Positions 1 to 10,613 of a stretch of DNA of 64,000 nt are shown here, one piece after another. Source of the DNA: Metridium senile (Eukaryota > Cnidaria > Anthozoa > Actiniaria > Metridiidae); assembly GCA_949775045.1 (NCBI GenBank), contig OX459107.1, forward strand, positions 11,435,250 through 11,499,249, written 5' to 3'. The first letter of the stretch is position 1. Each line of letters begins with the position of its first letter. The position numbers and the translations under genes were made by a program. Below the pieces are notes generated by a model. The model was given only the letters and a program-made list of their open reading frames with translations. It was not told where the DNA came from and ran no database searches.

Positions 1-137
1 TATTCATTTTTTTTGTATATTATCATAGGGCATTTTTCTATGATAATGACGTGGGGTGGGGTGGGTCAATAATGTTAGTACAATTTTGACTCGCGAATTT
101 TGAATTTTTGATTTTGCGCTAGGCACGGCCCTTTGTA
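1..137. other. Left flank of the tRNA array, no gene
   Basis: No coding or RNA gene is visible. It holds a perfect 9-bp inverted repeat (TTATCATAG at 20-28, CTATGATAA at 38-46) and a short G-rich run at about 51-65. The sequence is unrelated to the array and meets it inside the acceptor stem of the first tRNA, so a rearrangement or insertion breakpoint lies near 138-143. Confidence 0.6.
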
Positions 138-210
138 ACTACTATAGCTCAGTGGTTAGAGCACTGGTCTAGTAAACCAGGGGTCGAGAGTTCGAGTCTC
201 GCTAAAGGCT
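138..210 (+). pseudogene. tRNA-Thr(AGT), 5'-truncated first copy (unit 1)
   Basis: Homology begins at about 143; the first five bases of the acceptor strand are replaced by unrelated sequence, so the acceptor stem cannot pair. A and B boxes remain. The T stem also has T64 changed to G (A50:G64 mismatch). This is the left edge of the array. Confidence 0.85.
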
Positions 211-247
211 TTATGAAAACATGTACTTCGTACATTTTCATTTTATT
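183..247 (+). terminator. Thr-AGT 3' trailer hairpin and T-run (first example)
   Basis: Just after the tRNA a perfect 6-bp hairpin, ATGTAC-TTC-GTACAT (about 220-234), is followed by TTTT and further T-runs, a plausible Pol III stop. It recurs after almost every Thr-AGT. It is lost in unit 8 (deletion) and unit 11 (fused to the TGT flank). In the copy after 38341 only the loop changes (TTC to TGC). Confidence 0.45.
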
Positions 248-553
248 TTGATGTGATTTTTATACGATGAGGTGGCTAGAACTGTGAACACAATCAGGCC
301 TATGAGAATGGTCTCGAATGTGCGTAATTGACTTCACATTCTCACACGTTTCGTGTTTTCTCCAAAACTGGTAGCAACTGTTTCCTTTCTCAACTATTGT
401 ATAGTGCAAACACTCATTATCAACGTTAAACATTAGGTTAAGAAATCTTCACTGACGATGCGTGTAGTAGAATGACGATGATTTGGATAAGCCACTAGCT
501 ACACGTTTTTAAGCACTTGGCATTTGAACAATGAAATCACAGATTAATGCCCA

Positions 554-626
554 GCCTTTATAGCTCAGTGGTTAGAGCACTGGTCTTGTAAACCAGGGGT
601 CGAGAGTTCGAGTCTCTCTAAAGGCT
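554..626 (+). tRNA. tRNA-Thr(TGT), unit 1
   Basis: 73 nt. Pairing stems: acceptor GCCTTTA/TAAAGGC, anticodon stem CTGGT/ACCAG, T stem GAGAG/CTCTC. The anticodon loop CTTGTAA gives TGT (reads ACA), with A37. There is no intron. TTTT begins 4 bp after the gene. Used here as the reference Thr-TGT copy. Confidence 0.95.
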
Positions 627-716
627 ACGTTTTAATTTTAAAACAGTGATTTCATTTTGGGGTTTCTGATTTCCCTCACATTAGTTCTTGAAAAACATTT
701 AGCCCAACAGTTAAGC

Positions 717-789
717 GGTCCGTTAGCTCAGTCGGCAGAGCGTGGTGCTAATAACGCTAAGGTCATGGGTTCGAGCCCCATACGGACCA
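717..789 (+). tRNA. tRNA-Ile(AAT), unit 1
   Basis: 73 nt. Acceptor GGTCCGT/ACGGACC with discriminator A. Loop CTAATAA gives anticodon AAT (A34 expected to become inosine) with A37. B box GGTTCGAGCCC is present. TTTTT lies 11 bp downstream. Used as the reference Ile copy. Confidence 0.96.
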
Positions 790-1252
790 CAGTCAATTCA
801 TTTTTACACCTGCTAGTTCAATAATTTCTGTCAAAATCATGCTAAACTGAGTCAATTTCAGCTTGAATTTCACGACAAATATTAATCGGCTTGGTGGTGG
901 TAAACTCGCTGCATACTAAATTTATTTTGAAAATGAGAATGCCTTCAAGCTAAAGCTTACAATCATCGTTGTTTGGTTTTTGGTGTTGCTTGGTTATATA
1001 TTGTTTTCAATGGGACGATTACCGTGGAAGTGCATAAAAGAATCAGTTGAAGCATGTGCAAATTCGGCAAAGGTTTTGCACATTCTACCATTGTAATTAA
1101 TTTCACTGGAGTAATTAACTTCACAACAATTCCATGTAAAATATGAATTTTTACCGATGTTGAACAAGCACCTTGAATGTTTATCTTGACTCAGACATGC
1201 CAAACTGCAAGTCTTTACCAAACAGGCCAAAAAAGCCAAAAATATTTGGCTA

Positions 1253-1325
1253 GCCTTTATAGCTCAGTGGTTAGAGCACTGGTCTAGTAAACCAGGGGTC
1301 GAGAGTTCGAGTCTCGCTAAAGGCT
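1253..1325 (+). tRNA. tRNA-Thr(AGT), unit 2
   Basis: Full length with anticodon AGT. It shares with unit 1 the T64-to-G change, giving one A:G mismatch in the T stem; all later Thr-AGT copies have the paired form. Confidence 0.88.
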
Positions 1326-1668
1326 TTATGAAAACATGTACTTCGTACATTTTCATTTTATTTTGATGTGATTTTTATACGATGAGGTGGCTAGAACTGT
1401 GAACACAATCAGGCCTATGAGAATGGTCTCGAATGTGCGTAATTGACTTCACATTCTCACACGTTTCGTGTTTTCTCCAAAACTGGTAGCAACTGTTTCC
1501 TTTCTCAACTATTGTATAGTGCAAACACTCATTATCAACGTTAAACATTAGGTTAAGAAATCTTCACTGACGATGCGTGTAGTAGAATGACGATGATTTG
1601 GATAAGCCACTAGCTACACGTTTTTAAGCACTTGGCATTTGAACAATGAAATCACAGATTAATGCCCA

Positions 1669-1741
1669 GCCTTTATAGCTCAGTGGTTAGAGCACTGGTC
1701 TTGTAAACCAGGGGTCGAGAGTTCGAGTCTCTCTAAAGGCT
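1669..1741 (+). tRNA. tRNA-Thr(TGT), unit 2
   Basis: Matches the copy at 554 by eye. Confidence 0.95.
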
Positions 1742-1831
1742 ACGTTTTAATTTTAAAACAGTGATTTCATTTTGGGGTTTCTGATTTCCCTCACATTAGT
1801 TCTTGAAAAACATTTAGCCCAACAGTTAAGC

Positions 1832-1904
1832 GGTCCGTTAGCTCAGTCGGCAGAGCGTGGTGCTAATAACGCTAAGGTCATGGGTTCGAGCCCCATACGG
1901 ACCA
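1832..1904 (+). tRNA. tRNA-Ile(AAT), unit 2
   Basis: Matches the copy at 717 by eye. Confidence 0.95.
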
Positions 1905-2369
1905 CAGTCAATTCATTTTTACACCTGCTAGTTCAATAATTTCTGTCAAAATCATGCTAAACTGAGTCAATTTCAGCTTGAATTTCACGACAAATATTAA
2001 TCGGCTTGGTGGTGGTAAACTCGCTGCATACTAAATTTATTTTGAAAATGAGAATGCCTTCAAGCTAAAGCTTACAATCATCGTTGTTTGGTTTTTGGTG
2101 TTGCTTGGTTATATATATTGTTTTCAATGGGACGATTACCGTGGAAGTGCATAAAAGAATCAGTTGAAGCATGTGCAAATTCGGCAAAGGTTTTGCACAT
2201 TCTACCATTGTAATTAATTTCACTGGAGTAATTAACTTCACAACAATTCCATGTAAAATATGAATTTTTACCGATGTTGAACAAGCACCTTGAATGTTTA
2301 TCTTGACTCAGACATGCCAAACTGCAAGTCTTTACCAAACAGGCCAAAAAAGCCAAAAATATTTGACTA

Positions 2370-2442
2370 GCCTTTATAGCTCAGTGGTTAGAGCACTGGT
2401 CTAGTAAACCAGGGGTCGAGAGTTCGAGTCTCTCTAAAGGCT
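2370..2442 (+). tRNA. tRNA-Thr(AGT), unit 3
   Basis: 73 nt, first fully paired Thr-AGT: acceptor GCCTTTA/TAAAGGC, T stem GAGAG/CTCTC, loop CTAGTAA (AGT; A34 expected to become inosine; A37). It differs from Thr-TGT only at position 34. Reference Thr-AGT copy. Confidence 0.96.
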
Positions 2443-2788
2443 TTATGAAAACATGTACTTCGTACATTTTCATTTTATTTTGATGTGATTTTTATACGAT
2501 GAGGTGGCTAGAACTGTGAACACAATCAGCCGGCCTATGAGAATGGTCTCGAATGTGCGTAATTGACTTCACATTCTCACACGTTTCGTGTTTTCTCCAA
2601 AACTGGTAGCAACTGTTTCCTTTCTCAACTATTGTATAGTGCAAACACTCATTATCAACGTTAAACATTAGGTTAAGAAATACTCACTGACGTTGGTTGT
2701 AGTAGAATGACGATGATTTGGATAAGCCACTAGCTACACGTTTTTAAGCACTTGGCATTTGAACAATGAAATCACAGATTAATGCCCA

Positions 2789-2861
2789 GCCTTTATAGCT
2801 CAGTGGTTAGAGCACTGGTCTTGTAAACCAGGGGTCGAGAGTTCGAGTCTCTCTAAAGGCT
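2789..2861 (+). tRNA. tRNA-Thr(TGT), unit 3
   Basis: Intact. Confidence 0.95.
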
Positions 2862-2951
2862 ACGTTTTAATTTTAAAACAGTGATTTCATTTTGGGGTTT
2901 CTGATTTCCCTCACATTAGTTCTTGAAAAACATTTAGCCCAACAGTTAAGC

Positions 2952-3024
2952 GGTCCGTTAGCTCAGTCGGCAGAGCGTGGTGCTAATAACGCTAAGGTCA
3001 TGGGTTCGAGCCCCATACGGACCA
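2952..3024 (+). tRNA. tRNA-Ile(AAT), unit 3
   Basis: Intact. Confidence 0.95.
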
Positions 3025-3487
3025 CAGTCAATCCACTTTTACACCTGCTAGATCAATAATTTCTGTCAAAATCATGCTGAACTGAGTCAATTTCAACTTG
3101 AATTTCACGACAAATATTAATCGGCTTGGTGGTGGTAAACTCGCTGCATACTAAATTCATTTTGAAAATGATAATGCCTTCAAGCTAAAGCTTACAATCA
3201 TCGTTGTTTGGTTTTTGGTGTTGCTTGGTTATATATTGTTTTCAATGGGACGATCACCGTGGAAGTGCATAAAAGAATCAGTTGAAGCATGTGCAAATTC
3301 GGCAAAGGTTTTGCACATTCTACCATTGTAATTAATTTCACTGGAGTAATTAACTTCACAACAACTCCATGTAAAATATGAATTTTTACCGATGTTGAAC
3401 AAGCACCTTGAATGTTTATCTTGACTCAGACATGCCAAACTGCAAGTCTTTACCAAACAGGCCAAAAAAGCCAAAAATATTTGACTA

Positions 3488-3560
3488 GCCTTTATAGCTC
3501 AGTGGTTAGAGCACTGGTCTAGTAAACCAGGGGTCGAGAGTTCGAGTCTCTCTAAAGGCT
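3488..3560 (+). tRNA. tRNA-Thr(AGT), unit 4
   Basis: Intact. Confidence 0.95.
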
Positions 3561-3906
3561 TTATGAAAACATGTACTTCGTACATTTTCATTTTATTTTG
3601 ATGTGATTTTTATACGATGAGGTGGCTAGAACTGTGAACACAATCAGCCGGCCTATGAGAATGGTCTCGAATGTGCGTAATTGACTTCACATTCTCACAC
3701 GTTTCGTGTTTTCTCCAAAACTGGTAGCAACTGTTTCCTTTCTCAACTATTGTATAGTGCAAACACTCATTATCAACGTTAAACATTAGGTTAAGAAATA
3801 CTCACTGACGTTGGTTGTAGTAGAATGACGATGATTTGGATAAGCCACTAGCTACACGTTTTTAAGCACTTGGCATTTGAACAATGAAATCACAGATTAA
3901 TGCCCA

Positions 3907-3979
3907 GCCTTTATAGCTCAGTGGTTAGAGCACTGGTCTTGTAAACCAGGGGTCGAGAGTTCGAGTCTCTCTAAAGGCT
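3907..3979 (+). tRNA. tRNA-Thr(TGT), unit 4
   Basis: Intact. Confidence 0.95.
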
Positions 3980-4069
3980 ACGTTTTAATTTTAAAACAGT
4001 GATTTCATTTTGGGGTTTCTGATTTCCCTCACATTAGTTCTTGAAAAACATTTAGCCCATCAGTTAAGC

Positions 4070-4142
4070 GGTCCGTTAGCTCAGTCGGCAGAGCGTGGTG
4101 CTAATAATGCTAAGGTCATGGGTTCGAGCCCCATACGGACCA
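4070..4142 (+). tRNA. tRNA-Ile(AAT), unit 4, C39T variant
   Basis: C to T at 4108 turns the G31:C39 pair closing the anticodon stem into G:U. Probably functional. Shared only with unit 6. Confidence 0.93.
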
Positions 4143-4608
4143 CAGTCAATCCATTTTTACACCTGCTAGATCAATAATTTCTGTCAAAATCATGCTGAAC
4201 TGAGTCAATTTCAACTTGAATTTCACGACAAATATTAATCGGCTTGGTGGTGGTAAACTCGCTGCATACTAAATTAATTTTGAAAATGATAATGCCTTCA
4301 ACCTAAAGCTTACAATCATCGTTGTTTGGTTTTTGGTGTTGCTTGGTTATATATTGTTTTCAATGGGACGATCACCGTGGAAGTGCATAAAAGAATCAGT
4401 TAAAAGCATGTGCAAATTCGGCAAAGGTTTTGCACATTCTACCATTGTAATTAATTTCACTGGAGTAATTAACTTCACAACAATTCCATGTAAAATATGA
4501 ATTTTTACCGATGTTGAACAAGCACCTTGAATGTTTATCTTGACTCAGACATGCCAAACTGCAAGTCTTTACCAAACAGGCCAAAAAAAAGCCAAAAATA
4601 TTTGACTA

Positions 4609-4681
4609 GCCTTTATAGCTCAGTGGTTAGAGCACTGGTCTAGTAAACCAGGGGTCGAGAGTTCGAGTCTCTCTAAAGGCT
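4609..4681 (+). tRNA. tRNA-Thr(AGT), unit 5
   Basis: Intact. Confidence 0.95.
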
Positions 4682-5027
4682 TTATGAAAACATGTACTTC
4701 GTACATTTTCATTTTATTTTGATGTGATTTTTATACGATGAGGTGGCTAGAACTGTGAACACAATCAGCCGGCCTATGAGAATGGTCTCGAATGTGCGTA
4801 ATTGACTTCACATTCTCACACGTTTCGTGTTTTCTCCAAAACTGGTAGCAACTGTTTCCTTTCTCAACTATTGTATAGTGCAAACACTCATTATCAACGT
4901 TAAACATTAGGTTAAGAAATACTCACTGACGTTGGTTGTAGTAGAATGACGATGATTTGGATAAGCCACTAGCTACACGTTTTTAAGCACTTGGCATTTG
5001 AACAATGAAATCACAGATTAATGCCCA

Positions 5028-5100
5028 GCCTTTATAGCTCAGTGGTTAGAGCACTGGTCTTGTAAACCAGGGGTCGAGAGTTCGAGTCTCTCTAAAGGCT
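5028..5100 (+). tRNA. tRNA-Thr(TGT), unit 5
   Basis: Intact. Confidence 0.95.
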
Positions 5101-5190
5101 ACGTTTTAATTTTAAAACAGTGATTTCATTTTGGGGTTTCTGATTTCCCTCACATTAGTTCTTGAAAAACATTTAGCCCAACAGTTAAGC

Positions 5191-5263
5191 GGTCCGTTAG
5201 CTCAGTCGGCAGAGCGTGGTGCTAATAACGCTAAGGTCATGGGTTCGAGCCCCATACGGACCA
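5191..5263 (+). tRNA. tRNA-Ile(AAT), unit 5
   Basis: Intact. Confidence 0.95.
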
Positions 5264-5726
5264 CAGTCAATCCACTTTTACACCTGCTAGATCAATAATT
5301 TCTGTCAAAATCATGCTGAACTGAGTCAATTTCAACTTGAATTTCACGACAAATATTAATCGGCTTGGTGGTGGTAAACTCGCTGCATACTAAATTCATT
5401 TTGAAAATGATAATGCCTTCAAGCTAAAGCTTACAATCATCGTTGTTTGGTTTTTGGTGTTGCTTGGTTATATATTGTTTTCAATGGGACGATCACCGTG
5501 GAAGTGCATAAAAGAATCAGTTGAAGCATGTGCAAATTCGGCAAAGGTTTTGCACATTCTACCATTGTAATTAATTTCACTGGAGTAATTAACTTCACAA
5601 CAACTCCATGTAAAATATGAATTTTTACCGATGTTGAACAAGCACCTTGAATGTTTATCTTGACTCAGACATGCCAAACTGCAAGTCTTTACCAAACAGG
5701 CCAAAAAAGCCAAAAATATTTGACTA

Positions 5727-5799
5727 GCCTTTATAGCTCAGTGGTTAGAGCACTGGTCTAGTAAACCAGGGGTCGAGAGTTCGAGTCTCTCTAAAGGCT
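5727..5799 (+). tRNA. tRNA-Thr(AGT), unit 6
   Basis: Intact. Confidence 0.95.
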
Positions 5800-6145
5800 T
5801 TATGAAAACATGTACTTCGTACATTTTCATTTTATTTTGATGTGATTTTTATACGATGAGGTGGCTAGAACTGTGAACACAATCAGCCGGCCTATGAGAA
5901 TGGTCTCGAATGTGCGTAATTGACTTCACATTCTCACACGTTTCGTGTTTTCTCCAAAACTGGTAGCAACTGTTTCCTTTCTCAACTATTGTATAGTGCA
6001 AACACTCATTATCAACGTTAAACATTAGGTTAAGAAATACTCACTGACGTTGGTTGTAGTAGAATGACGATGATTTGGATAAGCCACTAGCTACACGTTT
6101 TTAAGCACTTGGCATTTGAACAATGAAATCACAGATTAATGCCCA

Positions 6146-6218
6146 GCCTTTATAGCTCAGTGGTTAGAGCACTGGTCTTGTAAACCAGGGGTCGAGAGTT
6201 CGAGTCTCTCTAAAGGCT
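6146..6218 (+). tRNA. tRNA-Thr(TGT), unit 6
   Basis: Intact. Confidence 0.95.
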
Positions 6219-6308
6219 ACGTTTTAATTTTAAAACAGTGATTTCATTTTGGGGTTTCTGATTTCCCTCACATTAGTTCTTGAAAAACATTTAGCCCATC
6301 AGTTAAGC

Positions 6309-6381
6309 GGTCCGTTAGCTCAGTCGGCAGAGCGTGGTGCTAATAATGCTAAGGTCATGGGTTCGAGCCCCATACGGACCA
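6309..6381 (+). tRNA. tRNA-Ile(AAT), unit 6, C39T variant
   Basis: Carries the same C39T change as unit 4, marking the block duplication. Confidence 0.93.
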
Positions 6382-6847
6382 CAGTCAATCCATTTTTACA
6401 CCTGCTAGATCAATAATTTCTGTCAAAATCATGCTGAACTGAGTCAATTTCAACTTGAATTTCACGACAAATATTAATCGGCTTGGTGGTGGTAAACTCG
6501 CTGCATACTAAATTAATTTTGAAAATGATAATGCCTTCAACCTAAAGCTTACAATCATCGTTGTTTGGTTTTTGGTGTTGCTTGGTTATATATTGTTTTC
6601 AATGGGACGATCACCGTGGAAGTGCATAAAAGAATCAGTTAAAAGCATGTGCAAATTCGGCAAAGGTTTTGCACATTCTACCATTGTAATTAATTTCACT
6701 GGAGTAATTAACTTCACAACAATTCCATGTAAAATATGAATTTTTACCGATGTTGAACAAGCACCTTGAATGTTTATCTTGACTCAGACATGCCAAACTG
6801 CAAGTCTTTACCAAACAGGCCAAAAAAAAGCCAAAAATATTTGACTA

Positions 6848-6920
6848 GCCTTTATAGCTCAGTGGTTAGAGCACTGGTCTAGTAAACCAGGGGTCGAGAG
6901 TTCGAGTCTCTCTAAAGGCT
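6848..6920 (+). tRNA. tRNA-Thr(AGT), unit 7
   Basis: Intact. Confidence 0.95.
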
Positions 6921-7266
6921 TTATGAAAACATGTACTTCGTACATTTTCATTTTATTTTGATGTGATTTTTATACGATGAGGTGGCTAGAACTGTGAACA
7001 CAATCAGCCGGCCTATGAGAATGGTCTCGAATGTGCGTAATTGACTTCACATTTTCACACGTTTCGTGTTTTCTCCAAAACTGGTAGCAACTGTTTCCTT
7101 TCTCAACTATTGTATAGTGCAAACACTCATTATCAACGTTAAACATTAGGTTAAGAAATACTCACTGACGTTGGTTGTAGTAGAATGACGATGATTTGGA
7201 TAAGCCACTAGCTACACGTTTTTAAGCACTTGGCATTTGAACAATGAAATCACAGATTAATGCCCA

Positions 7267-7339
7267 GCCTTTATAGCTCAGTGGTTAGAGCACTGGTCTT
7301 GTAAACCAGGGGTCGAGAGTTCGAGTCTCTCTAAAGGCT
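7267..7339 (+). tRNA. tRNA-Thr(TGT), unit 7
   Basis: Intact. Confidence 0.95.
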
Positions 7340-7429
7340 ACGTTTTAATTTTAAAACAGTGATTTCATTTTGGGGTTTCTGATTTCCCTCACATTAGTTC
7401 TTGAAAAACATTTAGCCCAACAGTTAAGC

Positions 7430-7502
7430 GGTCCGTTAGCTCAGTCGGCAGAGCGTGGTGCTAATAACGCTAAGGTCATGGGTTCGAGCCCCATACGGAC
7501 CA
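7430..7502 (+). tRNA. tRNA-Ile(AAT), unit 7
   Basis: Intact. Confidence 0.95.
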
Positions 7503-7967
7503 CAGTCAATCCATTTTTACACCTGCTAGATCAATAATTTCTGTCAAAATCATGCTAAACTGAGTCAATTTCAACTTGAATTTCACGACAAATATTAATC
7601 GGCATGGTGGTGCTAAACTCGCTCCATACTAAATTCATTTTGAAAATGATAATGCCTTCAAGCTAAAGCTTACAATCATCGTTGTTTGGTTTTTGGTGTT
7701 GCTTGGTTATATATTGTTTTCAATGGGACGATCACCGTGGAAGTGCATAAAAGAATCAGTTAAAAGCATGTGCAAATTCGGCAAAGGTTTTGCACATTCT
7801 ACCATTGTAATTAATTTCACTGGAGTAATTAACTTCACAACAATTCCATGTAAAATATGAATTTTTACCGATGTTGAACAAGCACCTTGAATGTTTATCT
7901 TGACTCAGACATGCCAAACTGCAAGTCTTTACCAAACAGGCCAAAAAAAGCCAAAAATATTTGACTA

Positions 7968-8040
7968 GCCTTTATAGCTCAGTGGTTAGAGCACTGGTCT
8001 AGTAAACCAGGGGTCGAGAGTTCGAGTCTCTCTAAAGGCT
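7968..8040 (+). tRNA. tRNA-Thr(AGT), unit 8
   Basis: The gene is intact, but about 176 bp of its 3' spacer is deleted at about 8054, with AAC microhomology. The trailer hairpin and its T-run are gone, so its termination may differ. Confidence 0.93.
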
Positions 8041-8209
8041 TTATGAAAACTATTGTATAGTGCAAACACTCATTATCAACGTTAAACATTAGGTTAAGAA
8101 ATCTTCACTGACGTTGCGTGTAGTAGAATGACGATGATTTGGATAAGCCACTAGCTACACGTTTTTAAGCACTTGGCATTTGAACAATGAAATCACAGAT
8201 TAATGCCCA

Positions 8210-8282
8210 GCCTTTATAGCTCAGTGGTTAGAGCACTGGTCTTGTAAACCAGGGGTCGAGAGTTCGAGTCTCTCTAAAGGCT
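8210..8282 (+). tRNA. tRNA-Thr(TGT), unit 8
   Basis: Intact; only 169 bp after the Thr-AGT gene. Confidence 0.95.
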
Positions 8283-8372
8283 ACGTTTTAATTTTCAAAC
8301 AGTGATTTCATTTTGGGGTTTCTGATTTCCCTCACATTAGTTCTTGAAAAACATTTAGCCCAACAGTTAAGC

Positions 8373-8445
8373 GGTCCGTTAGCTCAGTCGGCAGAGCGTG
8401 GTGCTAATAACGCTAAGGTCATGGGTTCGAGCCCCATACGGACCA
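8373..8445 (+). tRNA. tRNA-Ile(AAT), unit 8
   Basis: Intact. Confidence 0.95.
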
Positions 8446-8909
8446 CAGTCAATTCATTTTTACACCTGCTAGTTCAATAATTTCTGTCAAAATCATGCTA
8501 AACTGAGTCAATTTCAGCTTGAATTTCACGACAAATATTAATCGGCTTGGTGGTGGTAAACTCGCTGCATACTAAATTTATTTTGAAAATGAGAATGCCT
8601 TCAAGCTAAAGCTTACAATCATCGTTGTTTGGTTTTTGGTGTTGCTTGGTTATATATTGTTTTCAATGGGACGATTACCGTGGAAGTGCATAAAAGAATC
8701 AGTTGAAGCATGTGCAAATTCGGCAAAGGTTTTGCACATTCTACCATTGTAATTAATTTCACTGGAGTAATTAACTTCACAACAATTCCATGTAAAATAT
8801 GAATTTTTACCGATGTTGAACAAGCACCTTGAATGTTTATCTTGACTCAGACATGCCAAACTGCAAGTCTTTACCAAACAGGCCAAAAAAAGCCAAAAAT
8901 ATTTGACTA

Positions 8910-8982
8910 GCCTTTATAGCTCAGTGGTTAGAGCACTGGTCTAGTAAACCAGGGGTCGAGAGTTCGAGTCTCTCTAAAGGCT
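8910..8982 (+). tRNA. tRNA-Thr(AGT), unit 9
   Basis: Intact. Confidence 0.95.
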
Positions 8983-9325
8983 TTATGAAAACATGTACTT
9001 CGTACATTTTCATTTTATTTTGATGTGATTTTTATACGATGAGGTGGCTAGAACTGTGAACACAATCAGGCCTATGAGAATGGTCTCGAATGTGCGTAAT
9101 TGACTTCACATTCTCACACGTTTCGTGTTTTCTCCAAAACTGGTAGCAACTGTTTCCTTTCTCAACTATTGTATAGTGCAAACACTCATTATCAACGTTA
9201 AACATTAGGTTAAGTAATCTTCACTGACGTTGCGTGTAGTAGAATGACGATGATTTGGATAAGCCACTAGCTACACGTTTTTAAGCACTTGGCATTTGAA
9301 CAATGAAATCACAGATTAATGCCCA

Positions 9326-9398
9326 GCCTTTATAGCTCAGTGGTTAGAGCACTGGTCTTGTAAACCAGGGGTCGAGAGTTCGAGTCTCTCTAAAGGCT
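9326..9398 (+). tRNA. tRNA-Thr(TGT), unit 9
   Basis: Intact. Confidence 0.95.
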
Positions 9399-9488
9399 AC
9401 GTTTTAATTTTAAAACAGCGATTTCATTTTGGGGTTTCTGATTTCCCTCACATTAGTTCTTGAAAAACATTTAGCCCAACAGTTAAGC

Positions 9489-9561
9489 GGTCCGTTAGCT
9501 CAGTCGGCAGAGCGTGGTGCTAATAACGCTAAGGTCATGGGTTCGAGCCCCATACGGACCA
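9489..9561 (+). tRNA. tRNA-Ile(AAT), unit 9
   Basis: Intact. Confidence 0.95.
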
Positions 9562-10024
9562 CAGTCAATTCATTTTTACACCTGCTAGTTCAATAATTTC
9601 TGTCAAAATCATGCTAAACTGAGTCAATTTCAGCTTGAATTTCACGACAAATATTAATCGGCTTGGTGGTGGTAAACTCGCTGCATACTAAATTTATTTT
9701 GAAAATGAGAATGCCTTCAAGCTAAAGCTTACAATCATCGTTGTTTGGTTTTTGGTGTTGCTTGGTTATATATTGTTTTCAATGGGACGATTACCGTGGA
9801 AGTGCATAAAAGAATCAGTTGAAGCATGTGCAAATTCGGCAAAGGTTTTGCACATTCTACCATTGTAATTAATTTCACTGGAGTAATTAACTTCACAACA
9901 ATTCCATGTAAAATATGAATTTTTACCGATGTTGAACAAGCACCTTGAATGTTTATCTTGACTCAGACATGCCAAACTGCAAGTCTTTACCAAACAGGCC
10001 AAAAAAGCCAAACATATTTGACTA

Positions 10025-10097
10025 GCCTTTATAGCTCAGTGGTTAGAGCACTGGTCTAGTAAACCAGGGGTCGAGAGTTCGAGTCTCTCTAAAGGCT
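10025..10097 (+). tRNA. tRNA-Thr(AGT), unit 10
   Basis: Intact; its downstream spacer is rearranged (see 10278-10350). Confidence 0.95.
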
Positions 10098-10277
10098 TTA
10101 TCAAAACATGTACTTCGTACATTTTCATTTTATTTTGATGTGATTTTTATACGATGAGGTGGCTAGAACTGTGAACACAATCAGGCCTATGAGAATGGTC
10201 TCGAATGTGCGTAATTGACTTCACATTCTCACACGTTTCGTGTTTTCTCCAAAATTGGTAGCAACTGTTTCCTTTCT

Positions 10278-10350
10278 CAGTCAGTTTGGTTTTTGGTGTT
10301 GCTTGGTTATATATTGTTTTCAATGGGACGATTACCACCAAAAATATTTG
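10278..10350 (+). repeat. Chimeric spacer in unit 10
   Basis: The expected AGT-TGT spacer is replaced by a piece of the Ile-AGT spacer (the GGTTTTTGGTGTTGCTTGG to GGGACGATTACC part), followed by a short AAAATATTTG piece, before normal sequence resumes. The replacement shortens the AGT-TGT distance to 353 bp. Confidence 0.75.
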
Positions 10351-10377
10351 AACAATGAAATCACAGATTAATGCCCA

Positions 10378-10450
10378 GCCTTTATAGCTCAGTGGTTAGA
10401 GCACTGGTCTTGTAAACCAGGGGTCGAGAGTTCGAGTCTCTCTAAAGGCT
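10378..10450 (+). tRNA. tRNA-Thr(TGT), unit 10
   Basis: Intact; part of its normal 5' flank is replaced upstream. Confidence 0.94.
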
Positions 10451-10540
10451 ACGTTTTAATTTTAAAACAGTGATTTCATTTTGGGGTTTCTGATTTCCCT
10501 CACATTAGTTCTTGAAAAACATTTAGCCCAACAGTTAAGC

Positions 10541-10613
10541 GGTCCGTTAGCTCAGTCGGCAGAGCGTGGTGCTAATAACGCTAAGGTCATGGGTTCGAGC
10601 CCCATACGGACCA
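10541..10613 (+). tRNA. tRNA-Ile(AAT), unit 10
   Basis: Intact. Confidence 0.95.

Larger units (their letters stand above)
2370..6847 (+). repeat. Higher-order repeat: two ~2.24-kb dimers
   Basis: Thr-AGT spacings are 1118, 1121, 1118 and 1121 bp. Units 3 and 5, and units 4 and 6, share private variants: CTCCATG in the Ile-AGT spacer of 3 and 5; Ile position 39 C to T, and AAAAAAAA before the next tRNA, in 4 and 6. A two-unit block was therefore duplicated as one piece. Confidence 0.85.

Noticed and set aside
51..65. G-quadruplex in the left flank
   Set aside because: Only three G-runs of three or more are present; four are needed for the canonical form.
994..1239. Recurrent 62-81-residue antisense open frame in every Ile-to-AGT spacer (about 40 copies)
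   Set aside because: It recurs only because the spacer is repeated. Copies vary by indels in the frame and at its 5' end (for example GTTAAAAGC versus GTTGAAGC), there is no domain, and nothing suggests selection on the protein.
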